A stretch of 64,000 nucleotides of DNA from Corythucha ciliata (lineage: Eukaryota > Arthropoda > Insecta > Hemiptera > Tingidae): NCBI GenBank assembly GCA_038030265.1, contig CM075943.1, positions 59,929,971-59,993,970 on the forward strand, given 5' to 3'. The translations under genes and the position numbers were made by a program. This document shows, piece by piece, positions 37,701-49,700 of the stretch. Position 1 is the stretch's first letter. Each line of letters begins with the position of its first letter. The notes under the pieces are model-generated. The model was not told the origin of the DNA and searched no databases. It was given only the letters and a program-made list of their open reading frames with translations.

Positions 37701-40700
37701 CCAAGCGGTATTCCATACTAATCTTCTCTTTGTGGAATGAAATAGACCGACGTTATTATTGAGCATGGGTTTTCCTCTTTGAATTGCGATTTGGGATTTT
37801 TCTACATTTACACATTTTAACGGGTCATCAACAAGAACTATATTTCCTGAGGAGCTTAACAGTGAATGGATGGTAGCTAAACTATCATCGTCTTTAATTT
37901 CGTTAGGTTGGTTTTCATCATTTGGATGTGAGATTAAGGATTCAACTGAATTTGGAAAATTTACACTATTTTGGGTCTCATTTAAAAATGGATTTAAAAC
38001 TTCATCTGGGTTTATTTCGTCATTTTCGATTGCATTTAAATTTTGAACGGGATTTCTGGATAATGCGTCTGCTACGTAATTCGTTTTTCCTAGGACGTAC
38101 TTTATATCAAAATCATAATCTGCCAGTTGGCATTTCCACCACAGCATCTTAGCGCTGGGTTCTTTCATGTTATGAAGATACTGTAAAGGTTTATGATCTG
38201 TTTGGATGGTAAAGCGTCTTCCGTAAATATAAGGTCTAAAGTATTTGCATGCCCATACAATTGCTAAAAGTTCTTTTTCTATTGTACTTAATCTTTCTTC
38301 ACTCGAATTCAGGGTTCGGGACGCATAAGAGATTGGTAGATCTTTTCCGTTAACATTTTGGGATAAGACTGCTCCTATAGCATAATTAGAAGCGTCTGTA
38401 GTCAATAAAAAGGGTTTATTAAAATCTGGCGGCTGCAAAATAGGATTGTTTTGAAGTAAAGATCTTAGAGTATTAATTGCATTAAGAAATTCGGGGTTTG
38501 AAGCATCAATAGTGGAGTCATTTCGTAGTAACGAGGTTAAAGGTTTGGCAATTTTTGCATAGTTTCTAATCATTTTTCTGTAGTAGCCAGTTAATCCAAG
38601 GAATTGTTTTATTTGTTTTTGATTCGTTGGGTTTGGAAAGTTTGCAATAGCTTCTAGTTTGGCGGGGTTTGATTGAATACCTTTCTCAGACACAATATGG
38701 CCGAGGTAGGCGAGTTCTTTTTTGAAGAATTCGGTTTTATCAAGCTGTATCTTAAGGTTGTGGTTTTGAAGTAGTTCGAAAACTTTCTTTAGGTGTTTTT
38801 TATGTTCCTCTAAGTTATCCGAATAAACGATTATATCGTCCATGTAAACCAACACATTTGGAATACGTGAAAATATCAGGTTCATTGCCCTCTGAAACGT
38901 AGGTGGGGCATTTTTCAGACCAAAGGGCATCCTGAGGAACTCAAAATGGCCGTCCCCAGTGCTGAAGGCAGTCTTAGGGATTGAATCGGGTCCATCTCGA
39001 TTTGATGGAAGCCAGAGGCCAGATCGATTGTGCTAAAATAAGTAGCTCGACCTATTTTTCCAAGTAAATCTTCAATCACCGGTAGAGGGAATTTATCGTC
39101 AATTGTTTTGTCGTTAATTTTTCTATAGTCTAAGACTACGCGAATTTTCCTCTTTCCTGAGGCGTCAGGCTTCTTTGTGACTACCCATATTGGGGAGTTG
39201 TAAGGGGAATTAGATTCTCTGATGATTTTATGCTTTAGAAGTTTGTCGATTTCTAATTTGATATCGTCTCGGAAAATTTGAGGATATCTGTAATTTCGGG
39301 TGTAAACTGGAATATCGTCTTTTGTCCTTATTGTATGTTTTAGTAAGTTTTTGGAAGAGCTAAACAGGTCTTTCTCTCTCTAATGATATGTGGAAACTCC
39401 TTAAGTAATTTGATAATGGTTTCTTTTTCTTCCGAATTCATATGATCGGTTCGTATTAATTGAGGAATTTCTTTCTTAATTTCTAGAATAGTATTTTCAC
39501 TTACGTCTAACTTATATGTTAAATAATCTATATCATCGACCTCCATAGGCTGGGACAAATGGTCATGAGCTCTTGGGATTCGACTAAGCACCTAACTTTA
39601 TTGTTGTCAAAAGAGTAAATTCCTTCTTTGATAGCATATCCATTTCCACTTATTTCATTGATTAATCCTTCACTTAAATTGTTATTATTTACTATAGGTA
39701 GTTCAATAATATTAAGTCCTTTCCTTAATGTAATTTTTTGATCACTTTCGTCAGTCATAGTGTACTTTAATTGAAATTGTTTATTATTAGTTATCATTGT
39801 ATGGGTTTCAAAATTTAACTTAATGTTTAGATCTTTCATTGTTTCATACCCTAGTAGTATCTCATACTTATTGGAAAAGGGGAATATGTACATTTTAATC
39901 CAGGCATCGATATCGAAGTAGTGGTTTAGGTTTGTTAATATATATTCGTAACCTTCCTTTTCACCTGCCAGGGTGCTAACAATAAAATGTTCTTTGAATT
40001 TGGGAATGTTTGCAGTAATTATCTCAGGGTGGATATAATTTTTTGCTGAACCTGTGTCAATTAGCCATTTTAGATTAAATTTGTCTTGGGCGTACGGTAG
40101 GGACTTACCTACGAAGTTAAGATCTAATTTTGGTACATTTCTGTCGGGCTTACGCAGTTCATTTGACCACTGCCATTGAGAAAAGGCTGGTTCGATCCAT
40201 TGGTCTCTTCTTCTTGAGATTGATTAGGTTGATTTTGGAATTTTGGTAAAATTGAAAATTCTGAGAGGTTTGGACACGTTGGTAATTCGGATCCCAATGA
40301 CGATTTCGAGCATGAGGGTCGTATTGATAATTTTGGGGGTTATATTGCTCATAATTCGGTGGATTATTTACGTAATTAAACTCATGAGCGTTATTTCGTC
40401 TATTAAAATTGTTACTATTGTAAGTTCTCATGGACACTGTGTTTTGTCCACTACCACTAGGTAAAAAGTTTCTTTGCTGTTGTGCCTGTTGATTTTGTGG
40501 GAAACGATTATAGAATGGTCTTTGTTGTTGTGTTGTGGGTGTGAAAAATTAGTATGAAATTGGGGATTGTAATTAGTATTATTTCTACCATTATTCATTC
40601 TAGAGCCATCTCTAGTCGCTGTTCTAGTCCCTGTTCGGGCGCCAGTTAAATGGTCCGAACGACAAAAATGGTTTTTAAAAAACTTTATTTTGTTTTTCCG

Positions 40701-43700
40701 CACAAGTTATCTCTACTCGTTACACCAATCGACTGACTGTCTTTCTATTTTCCTAGACTATTTATTCCAGTACAAAATTGAAGAGTCTGCATTTCGCAGG
40801 CATCTAGGGTTACATAGAAATACGGGATTATTGCTCTATAACTTAGGGACCAATTCGGCGGAAGTGTCCAAAATAGGTCTCACAGCGCGTGCGCCGCTTA
40901 TGGTGGGTGGCGATGGGTTGAGGGAATTGGGGTGGTAGAGGGGTATCCCACCTATAGGCGGATACAGCAGGAATGAACGCATTGGGGGGGGGGGCGAATT
41001 CTGAATGTTAACGCCACTTTTGCGTTGGTTTGGTGGAAGGTGGGGGGCTATTGAAGTTTCCAAGGTCAATATTGCAATTTCGGTGCCATTAATTAAATGT
41101 TTTGCGTGTGTTATTTCAGCTTAATACCAACAAAACTGGTTTACTGTGGCAAAATTACGTGTGACAAACAGTACAGCCCAATTTCGGGCCTATAAATGAG
41201 ACAAGTTTGACAGCTCATACTCCCTGGTAATGCGCTGTTACTCTCAAAGAGCTCATCCAAGGGTGTCCACCTCCCCCCCCCTACCACTGATGATTCTTGC
41301 CGTGAAAATGGCCAAACTATGCCTGTTCCACGCCCTAAAAACAGCAAATATTACTAAATGTTCCTTAAAACAGCCTAAACTCCGGGTCCGTGGACCAGAC
41401 GATTTTTTTTTTTTTTTTTTCAGGCCGTGTGTTGTGATTTTTAAGGGAAATTGATGTGATTATTAAAAAAAGGGAAACTTGAACGTACTGGTTACATTTT
41501 TATTATTTCAACAAAGGAGAAGAACAAACTCAAAGAAAAAGGATTGATGAGCTGGCGGGGGATCTAGACGCGCTTGGCGCATGTTCCATTTTATTTTTTT
41601 TTAATTACTAGACCAACCTTAAAAGGTTTCACAAGTACAACGAACAACAATTTGTACTAATTAACTATATCACAGGATTAAATAACTATATCACAGTAAT
41701 TATCACATGAGTTGGTCTTGGAGTAGACGGGGTCGTAATCTTTTAGCTATCCGTTTGCCCAACGAATAATAGACCGCTCGTTCCACGGCCGGCAGGTTTG
41801 CGTGAAATTTTTTGAACTTCGCGACGATGTGTTCTCTGATCGAGGGCAGGTTTAATTCCCTGTGGAGCTGGGAGTTTCTTACGAACCAGGGTGCATCTGC
41901 CGCCGCCCTTAGTATTTTATTTTGGATGACCTGTAGCTTGAACAATTTTGACTTTGCAGCAGCTCCCCACACTTCGCTCCCGTATAGCATCAATAGTCGG
42001 ATTATAGATTTGTACACGAGTATACAGAATTCTGGTTTCAACCTGCTTTTTCTGTTTAGTATGGAGTACAGTTGCCGCTGCCTTGCATAGCCTTCTCCCA
42101 CTTTTTTGCTAATGTGTTTTTCCCACGTTAGCCTTCTGTCAAGATGGAGGCTCAGGTATCGCACCGAAGCTTTATTGTCGTTCCATTTGAGGTTGGTGTT
42201 GCCCACTCGGAGTTCTGGAGGATTATTTGGAATGCGAAGAGTGAAAATTTTCGCTACACATTTCTTGTGGTTGAGGGTGATCTTCCACTTTCTCATGTAC
42301 TGCTGGATTTCCTGCAAAGCATGTTGAACTGCGTCTCGTGCCTCGATTATATTTTCATTGATCGCGTATATGGCGGTGTCGTCCGCGAATGTAGCAATTT
42401 GGACGTTCCGCGGAGCAGGAAGATCGCTCGTGTATATATTGAAGAGAATGGGTGATAGAACTGAGCCTTGCGGAGTTCCAGCACGGATATGTTTCGTCGT
42501 GGAGACACTGTAGTTTATTCTGACAAAAAAGGACCTGCGAGTCAGGAAGGCACACAGTATATCGTATATATATTTTGGAAGCCCGGCTTGTTTCAATTTG
42601 AACTTGAGTCCCTCATGCCATACTTTATCAAAAGCTTTTTCAAGGTCCAGGAAGACACTGACTGTTTTCATTTTATTTTCGAAGCCCCTAGTGATATCTT
42701 CTGTTACTCTGTACGCTTGATGTATGGCCGAATGGTGAGGGATGAATCCGCATTGCTGTTTTGGGATGATGTCAGTGACAAAAGGCGTGAGTCTACGTTG
42801 AATACATTTTTCAAACAGCTTTCCAAGGATCGGAAGAAGACTGATGGGACGATAGTTCTCTACCAGCTTCTTATTTTTTCTTGCTTTTGCGAACACTACT
42901 ACTTCGGCTATTTTCCACGTGGTTGGAAGTATCCAGTTCTCAGACACTGATTGAAAATATTTAATATTGCCATCATCCCTTTCTTTGGTAGTTTTTTTAT
43001 TAATATTGGAGGGATTCCGTCGTGTCCAGGGCTTTTTTTCGAGGCCAGGTCCTTGAGAAGCCTCTTTAGTTCGGTTGGGGTTACATAATCTAAGGGTAGC
43101 TCAGCTGAGTGGAGCGGCGTGTTCACCTGTTCTGAGATACAGAGATCATGGGTTTCATCGATAGATTCCGCTGCTTCAGAGAATACGTTAGCGTAGTATT
43201 CGGAGAAAATCTCGCACTTTTCCCCTTCCGAAGTTATAACGCTCTCGTTGTGGTGTATCGCGGGGATAGTGTTTTCTTTTCTTGTGAGTTGGCGAGTGGC
43301 TTTCCATAAGGAGTTGTCCTCGGGGTGTACATTTTCCACGTAATGGGCATATCTGTTGTACCGGTGTTTCTCCAGGTCCTCCTTGACTTGTTTTTGTAGT
43401 CGATTTATTTCTATCTTCAGAGTTTGCTCTCTGGACCTTTGCCATTGTCTTCTAAGGCTGTTTTTATATTTTATTTGTTCGAGATGGAGGTTGGAACGTG
43501 TTCGACAAAGCTCACGGGCTTTCTTGGGTTTGGAGGGCTTTCGGAGTCTGCGACAGCTTCTTTGAGTGTGGTTATAAAATCGCTTATAGATTTGTCTATT
43601 TCTTCGGGAGAACACTGGTTGTAGTTGATCGTTAAGTTTTGGTTTAAGTAGGTTCTGTATGCATGCCAATTTATTGGGCCTTTGATCAGTTTATTTCGAG

Positions 43701-46700
43701 TTTGGTGGTGGATAGGAGTGGATCCGAGTGAAGTAATTGTTGGAGAATGATCGGAGCAGAGCTCCGGTACTGTTCTGGTGGAAGTTTGCATGGAGAGTCC
43801 CTTCGTAATGCCGATGTCCAGGATATCCGGGTTTGAGTTTTCCCTAAAGAACGTTGGATCGGATGGTGCAACAACGTCAAAATTGTGACGGGAAGAAAGC
43901 TCTAGAAGTAGTCGCCCGGCTACGTTGGTGTTCCGGCACCCCCACGCGGTATTTTTCGCATTCAGATCTCCTAGCAGCAGGTGTCTGCCATTGCAGAGCA
44001 GCGCAGTGACGTCGGTTTCAGTCAGGCGTTTATTGGGGGGCCTATACACCGCTGTGATGTTGTTTTTTAGGGATTGAATGAATAGTTATCCCAGTGGCTT
44101 CTATATTGTTTGTTCTGGGAAGGTAAAGTTCAGTGTGGGGGATACTTCTTTTGACGAGGATGGCCACGCCTCCCCACGACCTTCCTTCCGAACGATCGTA
44201 CCTGTGCGTTAAGTACCCCTGTATTCTGAAACTGTCGGCTTCCTGAAGGTGTGTTTCGGTTAAGCATGCTATGGATATATTGTGTTCCTGTAAGAAAATT
44301 TTGAGCTCATTTTGTTTGCCGATAATACCATTTGCATTCCAGTTTAGGATGTTTATTTGACGTAAGTTCACTGTAGGGTTCGATACAATTGTAATTTGGT
44401 GAGAAACATGGGCCTGGTGGTTAGCGTTCATGACTTGTTACGAGTTGGAGGAGGAATGAGATGATTTTTGGTAGGAAAGGCTCTAAGGATCGGAGGACAG
44501 TCGACTCTACAGAAGTAATTAAGTCCTCTGTGGCCGGTTCGTTTTCCGGGCGTTTTGTGGGAATTTGGTTCTGGGGTCTTCGAGTAACATCTGCGAACGA
44601 GCGAGAGGTGATGGGATGTAGGTTTGGGGTGGTAACTTTGTTGAGCTTTGCCTCGGATGTATTTCCCGTATCGTTTTTCCGCCTCTGCTGTTTGATATGA
44701 AGGTAGTACTCACATCCCCTGTAATTCGCCGGATGGCTTTTACCGCAATTTTATTGATTTTACCATTTTATTGATCGCGGATCTAGAGAGTATGAGGAGG
44801 GGAATTCCTTTTGCAAGAATATTAAATTTATGAAAAATATTACAATTCTCCCCCACAATAATAAAAGGTTATACATAGATACAAAAATTGAATTAAACTT
44901 GATGCATCGCGATAATTAAATCCCGATTGACGAATTGAAAAAGAGAAAGAACTGTTAACTGAATTTAACAAAAACGAATATCGAAATTTACACTGGAACT
45001 CGCGAACTGAATAGCACTTACGCGGTTCACTTCCACTTCGTAGTCTTGCAGATAAGCTGGTGGTCTGCGTTGGCGAGTGGGACGTTCGTGACCTGCAGGA
45101 TCTACCTGTGCAGGCTCTTGGTGGATCTGTTGATCCGTTGAAACCATCATGTCTGGCGCTGCAGCTGGGTGATGACGGCAACGTATTGTGCCTTGATGAT
45201 TTTGTATGTGTTTCATGTTGAGATGGTCCCTGAAGAGTCGGTTGATCTTTGAACGTGACCTTTTTTGCAGTGGAGCGAAGTTGATTGATGTGTCGCTTTA
45301 AAGAGCGGCCGTCGTCCAGCTCTACGATGTAATGCAAGTGGCCCAATTTCCGGGTTATTTGTCCGAATCGCCACTCGAACTTGTTGTTCCGCATTATTTG
45401 TGTTTGTACTCGTTCTCCTACATTGAGAGATCGGGTTCTATAGAGGATCGATGTTCGGCTCTTTTCCTCGTGATACGGACGTAGAGCATCTAATTTTATT
45501 CGAATACGGCGGTTCAGGTATGCCTCGCCTGGAGAAACGCCTGATGATAATGGCGTTGCCCTGTATCGGAGAAGAATCTTGAGTACTTTTTCCTCGATCG
45601 AAATTAGTTCCTTCTCCATCGACTTGAGCCGTTTTTTCAGTGTCTGTACGTTCCTCTCTGCAAGGCCATTCGTTGCCGGATGGCCTGGAGCAATGAATTT
45701 TTGATGAATGCCGTTATCTCGACAATATTTTGTAAAAACGTCGCTGGTAAAAATTGACGCATTGTCTGAGACCATAGCCAAAGGATAGCCATGGAAAGAA
45801 AAAATTTCGTTGAGAAGTCCAATTGTGTTCAAAGAAGTCGGGGGTTCTCAGAGTGATTTTATTTCTGCCCACCGAGATTTAGCATCGATGACAATGAGGA
45901 AATTAACTCCTTGTAGAGGTCCCGCATAATCGATGTGGATGCGGTCCCAGTTCGATTTTGGCTCTTCCCAATGGTGAACAGGAGCTGTCGAAGGGGTTTT
46001 TCTGTACGATGGCACATTGCTCGCATGATTTAACGAGATGTTCGATCTCTTTGTCGATGGAGTTCCAAGTACAATAACGTCGTGCCAGCTGTTTCATCTT
46101 AGTGATTCCTAGATGAGTGGCATGGAGTTCCTGGAGCACAGCTGGTTGGAGACTCTTAGGTATCACGATCCTATTATTTTTAAAGAGGATCCCTTGATCA
46201 ATAAAATAGTCGCTATCGACCGGATTTGACAGTAATTCGCTTTTAATTGATGAAAGATACTCATCTTTCTCTGTTTCTTGCCTCAAGATGTCGGCGTTGA
46301 GTTGATTACTTGAAATTTCGAAAACAGCGGTTGTGCAAATTTGGTGGATTTCGTCATTAATCATTATGTCCGATGATATGTGATGCTGGACAATTGGCGC
46401 GCGTGAGAGGCAATCAGCGTTTTGATTATCATGGCCGTGCTTGAATACTAAATCGTAGTCGAATCCCGACAGGAACGATGCGTATCGTAAGAGACGCGCT
46501 GACGTCATTTTCGGAAGTTTCCGATGGAAGATTCTTGACAGAGCTTGATTGTCCGTAACGAGCGTGAACTTTTTCGCAAAAAGGTAGTCATAAAAATGGT
46601 TGACCCCGAAGATAATGGCTAATGCTTCCCGGTCTAATTGGGAGTAATTTTGTTCTGCCTGTGTTAAAGATCGGGACGCAAACGCTACGGGACGGTCTTC

Positions 46701-49700
46701 CTGATTTATGGGGTGCGATAGAATAGCAGCGATGCCTGTGGGACTGGCATCGGTTGTTAAAACTATTGGTAAGTCGATATCGAAGGGCACGAGTACGCGT
46801 TCGCTCGCTATTTCGTTCTTCAGATGTTTGAACGCGTTTTCACATTCCCGAGTCCACGTGAATTTTCTATTTTTCTCAAGCTGTTTCCTTAGAGGATACG
46901 TTATAGTTGACATGTTTTTGAGGAAACGAGAGTAATAAGTTGTCATGCCAAGGAAACGGCGTAATTCGATGACATTTTGAGGACGTGGCATCTCGACTAG
47001 GGCTTTAACTTTTGATGGGGCTTTGAATATTTTTCCGTCTTTGATAAGATGCCCAAGGTATTCGATTTCTGTCTGGAAAAATGCACACTTGTCGATATTG
47101 AGGTGAAAATCATAATCAGTGAGTCGTCGTAAACATTTGATTAGATTTTGATGACATTCCCCCATCGACACCCATCGCTGATGGGTGACTTGGTTATTAT
47201 ACCCGCATTTTCGAGAGAGTCGAGTTCTCTATCGACTTTTTCGCGAAGCGCGAAGGGAACAGTTCGTGCTGGTGTGAAACGAGGCTTAGCGTTCTCACGG
47301 AGTGTCAATTTTATCGTCACGTGAGGGACACATCCTACACGCTGCTCGAAAATTATGGGGAACATGTTTTTGATATCCGATGCTTGGTTAATTGAGAGCA
47401 CTGGCGTTGAACTGGAAGACGCAAGATCGAGAGCTTCGAGATTTATACGAAGATTGCGAATCCAGGATCTTCCAAGAAGAGGATAAAAACCGTCAGGGAC
47501 GACGTACAATTCCTCGATTGATGAGAGTCCGTTAAGTTCGGCGTGAACCTTGATTTTCCCCAAGGGGCGGAAAATGTCGTCTGTATAAGACTTGAATTGA
47601 ACTGAGGTCGGTTCAAGAGGCCTTCCGAGTTGTAACGCGTCGAATTTTGACGACGGCAGGAGTGTGAATCCCGCTCCCGTATCGACTTCAAATGTTTCAT
47701 GGGAACCATCGATTTTGACGGTGACAAAATATTTTTTTGACTGAGGCGCACACGTCTGGTCGTATATATCGATAATTTGGTTAACCCTGAAATTATCCAG
47801 TTGACGGGTTGGTACTGGACTAGAGGACGATTGATGATGATGAGGTCTCAGTTTGCTTTGGATGCACACTTTTGAGACATGTCCTTGCTTGTTGCAAGAA
47901 GAACAAGATAATTTTGACTTAGGAGTGCGGCACTCGGTTGACAAATGGTTATTACGGCCACATCGTAAACATAAATTATCTATACCGAAATCTTTGAAAT
48001 CGATGCGAGGGCTTGATTTTGATCGGCGCCGGGAGGAAGTACTTGAATTTCGACGGGAACTTTGATCGGAACGATGGGACCGGTGGGAGAAGTGTGCTAC
48101 CCGCTTAATATCATCAATCGCGTTGATCGATGGTGCGCTGGTTAATGGTTTGGATAATTCACGGCTATCGGGCTTTATAGCCGTTTTCCATTAGCACAAA
48201 AAGTAGAGCTGGGGCTGCTCCAGGTCTGATCTGATAAGAGTTTGAAGGTTCCATTTGCCAATTGATCCTCAGAAGAGCGACTTTTTATTCGTTCCATTTA
48301 TCCCTACTCTCCTCCATGGATCAGAGCTAGAGCAACTTCAACTGCTCCGTCAAAATCGACGGAGCGGTAAACCTCTCTTGGAAGGTTCATTGTGATAAGC
48401 ATCGTTTTGAGTTCGTATTTTGTTTTTCGTCGCGGATGAAGCCAAGAGTTGTTGAACGAAAGCGGTTTAACAATCATTCAAGTTCTGTTATTCGTGGGTA
48501 CCATTATCGTCGATTACTCAACAGATCCAGAGAAGTGGTCAGATGAAGCCACTAGGCTCATTTTGAAATGTATGGGATGGATAACTCTAGTCTAGAGTCA
48601 AGCTCGTCCGGCGAAAAATATGAAAATAAGAAGACTACGTGGGCTATTATTGCAGCATCAATCAATAAGGAGAAGACAGAATAACAAAAACCTAGTACCA
48701 GTGTTCCAATCGTTACAAAACGGTTCATCCGGATTCTCTACATTAATGAAGTTATTCCCTTTATGTATTACATATTTCCCCCAAGGCCCATTCCTTCATT
48801 TTTCCTGCCGCCACAAAGCGTGTTTAGTGGCCGAGAATTTCTAAATTCGCAACTTGTTGTTATTAGATATCAATTATGTTCCTGGAAGAACATTTAATGG
48901 AATTGGGCAATGAACTCTCGAAGGGATGCACCCAATTTGTTCACAGTCATGCTAATAAGTAAATTATCGTTAATAAATACAAGTACTCCACACAAAAATA
49001 TACAAGTGCTCCGCTCATGCACATAAATAAATATGTACTTCCATTCAAAACAAACACAAAAACTACAAAACAGTCATGAGGAGGAACGTTGTTATTAAAG
49101 AGCGCTCTCTTCCACATGTTAAAATGCGTTCCATTTCAACTCACTCTTAGCCAGATTTTGGTTCGATCCGAGCGGGCTTGTGACGTCACAAGAGCGGCCC
49201 CAGAGCACTTTTGAAATGGCAAAAGGAAAACGCTATTAGATACTTCGAGAGCAAGGGCCTTTGTTACGAGTGAATCAAATGTTTGAAGACTGTTGTAAAG
49301 AGCACGCATTTTAGATGTGATAATTACTTTATTTCGCTGAGAACTGAACTGAGGTAAAAGAAAGACAAGAGATAAACTGTGTGGGTAGTCGGAAGAAAGG
49401 AAGGGGAAAAGGAAAAAGAGAAGAAGAATACAACAGTGTCTCCCCCACTTATGTGAGAGTTTTGGTTTTTCTTGACTTAATTGTTCTTAATTTATGTTTT
49501 TGAATAAAACGCGATTTGCACACACTGCACTTCGAAAATAAAAACTTAAAAATTGAAAACGTTGAAAATGAAACTTAAAAATCGAAAACTTGAAGTGAAA
49601 CGTAAAAAATGAAAACTTTTAAAATGAACGTAAAAAATTGAAAACTTTGACAATAAACGCGATTTGCACGCACTACACTTCTTCGAGGATGTAGTCGTTG

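Larger units (their letters stand above)
34592..40843 (-). mobile_element. Errantivirus-like Ty3/gypsy provirus with env
   Basis: A 6252-bp element on the minus strand has two 200-bp LTRs (34592-34791 and 40644-40843), which begin AGTTA and end TAACT, as in gypsy-group errantiviruses. It has a 4-bp target duplication TAGG (34588-34591 and 40844-40847), a Lys-tRNA-type primer binding site and a polypurine tract. The gene order is gag-remnant, protease, RT, RNase H, integrase, env. The LTRs differ at only a few positions, so insertion is fairly recent, yet the genes are broken: most of gag is missing, RT, integrase and env are frameshifted, and the integrase catalytic Glu is replaced. It lies antisense in the ankyrin intron. 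Confidence 0.9.
41596..44762 (-). mobile_element. Jockey-type LINE inserted in the LTR of element A
   Basis: About 3.17 kb on the minus strand, with its poly(A) (T-run at 41596) on the left. It is flanked by a perfect 10-bp duplication CCATTTTATT (41586-41595 and 44763-44772); the uninterrupted LTR at 54401-54639 shows the empty site. It contains the end of ORF1 and the whole ORF2 in four frames. The 5' end is truncated inside ORF1. Confidence 0.9.
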
